Shown: in pieces, positions 41,301 through 44,300 of the stretch
Layout of the letters: every line of letters starts with the position of its first letter
How positions within the stretch are numbered: the first letter of the stretch is position 1
Assembly (NCBI RefSeq): GCF_020144665.1
Contig: NZ_JAAHBQ010000001.1
Coordinates: 1 to 64,000, forward strand
Direction of reading: 5' to 3'
Source: Oscillatoria salina IIICB1
Lineage (GTDB): Bacteria > Cyanobacteriota > Cyanobacteriia > Cyanobacteriales > SIO1D9
Length of the DNA: 64,000 nt
The notes under the pieces: model-generated
The model's database searches: none
What the model was told of the DNA's origin: nothing
What the model saw: only the letters and a program-made list of their open reading frames with translations
Translations under genes and position numbers: made by a program

Positions 41301-44300
41301 AAGATTTACCTAACTCCGACAAAGTTGAGCAAGGGAAAACAGACGAAGAAAAAATTTATACTCTCCTCCAACAAGATACCTTTGGTACACCAACAACAAT
41401 CTATAACGTAGGCTATACCACACCTCAAGTTAACCCAGAAGAAAGTGAAAACCAACCTTGGAATAAACAATTACCTCTGCATACCAAAATCATCAATTCT
41501 CAAGATGTTAATACAGGTAAACCTGTTTCTAATTCCGCTTTAGTTGATAGCGCTACTCACTTAATTCGACTAGCAGATCTCAATGGTTTAGTTCTTAATC
41601 TCGACTCCAGCGAATTTCTCAAATCCAAGAGCGGTAATGACGCGATCGTTAATAATCCTTCTCACTTTGATGATTTCGTCATCCGCATCATTAAAAAAAT
41701 TGATGAAAATACAGCTTTAATTGGCAAAGAAGGAGATCGATTAGGTACAAAAATTCTTTCCGGACGTGCTAATCCTAACGATCCTAATAGTCCAGTTTAT
41801 AACAACGGACCGTTTGAAGTTCTTTATGAAATTCGTCCTTTTGGTAGTTTCAAGAAAGTTAATCTTGTCAAAGATTATATCAGAGTTAATGTTGATAATC
41901 CAGATACCCAAGGCGAATACCGAATTATTCCTCTCTATGATGTAGATGATTTTAATATCGAACAAAATAGTGATGGAAGTTTTAAATCTGTCAGCGCCAA
42001 AAATGCCGATCGATCTAAATTAACCGACAAATTACTGCACATTGTTTCACCCCCGACAATTCCTACCCTCGTCTTTGAAAATGCTCAACCTGACTTAATT
42101 AAAATTGTCGGACCCGACGGGAAACCCCAAACAAATTCTTTGGGAACTCCCTTAGATTTTGTCCATCTACCTACAGCCAATTTCTGGGTACGCGAACAAA
42201 ATAACAACGGTACCTTAAAATTAAACCTCGATGAATATTATATTGCTGCCGATGGCGAACCTTTGCGGAAAGCTTTAGTACCCTTTAGTCAGCTTACGAA
42301 TACTGCTCAAATTCAACCTCGTGTTACTGGACAATTTGCGACTGCTTTTGATGTTACAACTGGATTTCCTGCTGATTTGCCGACTCCTTCGTTAGAATTT
42401 GACTTAGGTTTATTCGGCTATGTCAACAAAAACTTAATTAATCGAGAAACTAACGTTAAACCTGATGGTAAAGCTTTTGCTGTAGGAGTTAATGATTTGA
42501 GTTTAAATCTCGGCACTTTTGTCACAGATTTACTCAAACCAGTGATTGATTCAGTAGATGAAATTTTTGTCAATACTGGTGTTTACCAAGTAATTGATTT
42601 ATTAGATACTGACACCCAATTTCTTGAATCAATTGGGATTGCCGGTTTATTTGACACCAATAAAGACGATAAAGTTTCTGTTTTAGAGTTATTAGAGGCT
42701 GGTAATAATTTAGGTGCTGCCCTTAGTTCTTTGCAAAAAGGAAAACAAGTTGCTCCTTCTCAGTTGATTTCCACAATCGTTAAGTTTGCCGATTTAGTTA
42801 AACAGTTTCGAGAAGTTGCTAATAATGAAGGCTTAGAAGAGTTAATAGTTGGTCTTTACGATCAATACACCAAAGCTTTTGGTGATGTTGCCCAAAAGCC
42901 TAATACTAGCGGGCAAAATCCCACTACTACAGAAGCAAATACTAGCGCTATTGATACTAATGACAAAACTCTCCAACGCCAAAATGCTTTGGATTTAGAT
43001 GAGTCTAGTAATCAATCAGGTAACAGTGATAATGCTAAGATAACTGACCAAGCACCAGCGCAAAAAGGTTTGTTTGAAAAACTAGCCAATATTGGTTTAT
43101 CGATTCCAGTTTTAGACGATCCTTTGTTGGTGTTAGATTTGATTTTTGGCGAAGATATTGACCTGGTTAAGTTCAAACCTTTCCCGCAAAAACAACAGTA
43201 TTTCTTACATACAGAATTAAAGAAAGGACTTCCCGAACCTTTGGATTTTCTTTCGGTGGGTGTTGAAGGCAATTTACTTGCTGGTGTCGATCTTAGCTTT
43301 GGGTTTGATACTTATGGATTACGTCAATTTGAAACCGGAGAACATGGCGATAATTTCCTCAAATTGCTGGATAGTTTCTATCTCCAAGATTGGACAGATA
43401 GTAGTTATGGTAGTGGAAATATTGTTGATAAACCAGAATTGTTTTTGAATTTAGAAGCAGGAGCTAAAGGCGAAGCTAGTCTAAAAGTATTCGGTATAGA
43501 AGTAGCTTCTGGAGAAATTGGTGGAGGTTTAGGAGCTTCTCTGAATCTAGATTTAGATGAGTTTGGCGAGCATAAAGAAGAACGCAACCAAGACGCTGAT
43601 GGCAAGATTCGCATTTCTGATTGGCAGAAACAAGGAGCGAATATCTTTGATTTTTACGGCGATTTGTATGTTTACTTTAAGGCTGTAGCTGAAGCATTTG
43701 GGATTACTTTACTTAATGAAAAATGGAAGTATCCTTTCTATGAATTCCGCTTGAGCAATAGTGTCGATATTGCAGGTAAGTCAACTCAAGCTTATATTGA
43801 AGGTGCGACAATTTTCTTTGACCGCAATTTTAACCTCAGCTTAGATGAGGATGAACCTTTTACTCTCACTAAAGCTGATGGCTCTTACGATCTTAATCTC
43901 AATCCGGTAGAATATGACCTTGATGGAGATGGAGAATTAACGATCGCTGATGGTCAAGTAGTTTCTCTCGGTGGTTTGGATACGGAAAGTAATCTTCCCA
44001 TCACTGCACCAATGATTTCTGAACCTACCGCGACAATTACTTCACCGCTAACGACTTTGGGGGTTACTCTTTCGCTTCGAGAAGGTGGTAGCACTGAGTC
44101 GAGACTCAATCAAGTTAAAGAAATTTTTGGTATTCCCGCAGAAGTCGATCTTAACAGTTTTGATGCGATCGCGGCAGCTAAATCGGGCGATCCTCTTGGT
44201 TTAATTGTCTATCAAGCTCATGTTGTTGTCGATAGTCTGCTCACTAACCTTACCAATATCTCTGCACTCTATTCTCAGAGCGATGACGATTCTACACTTT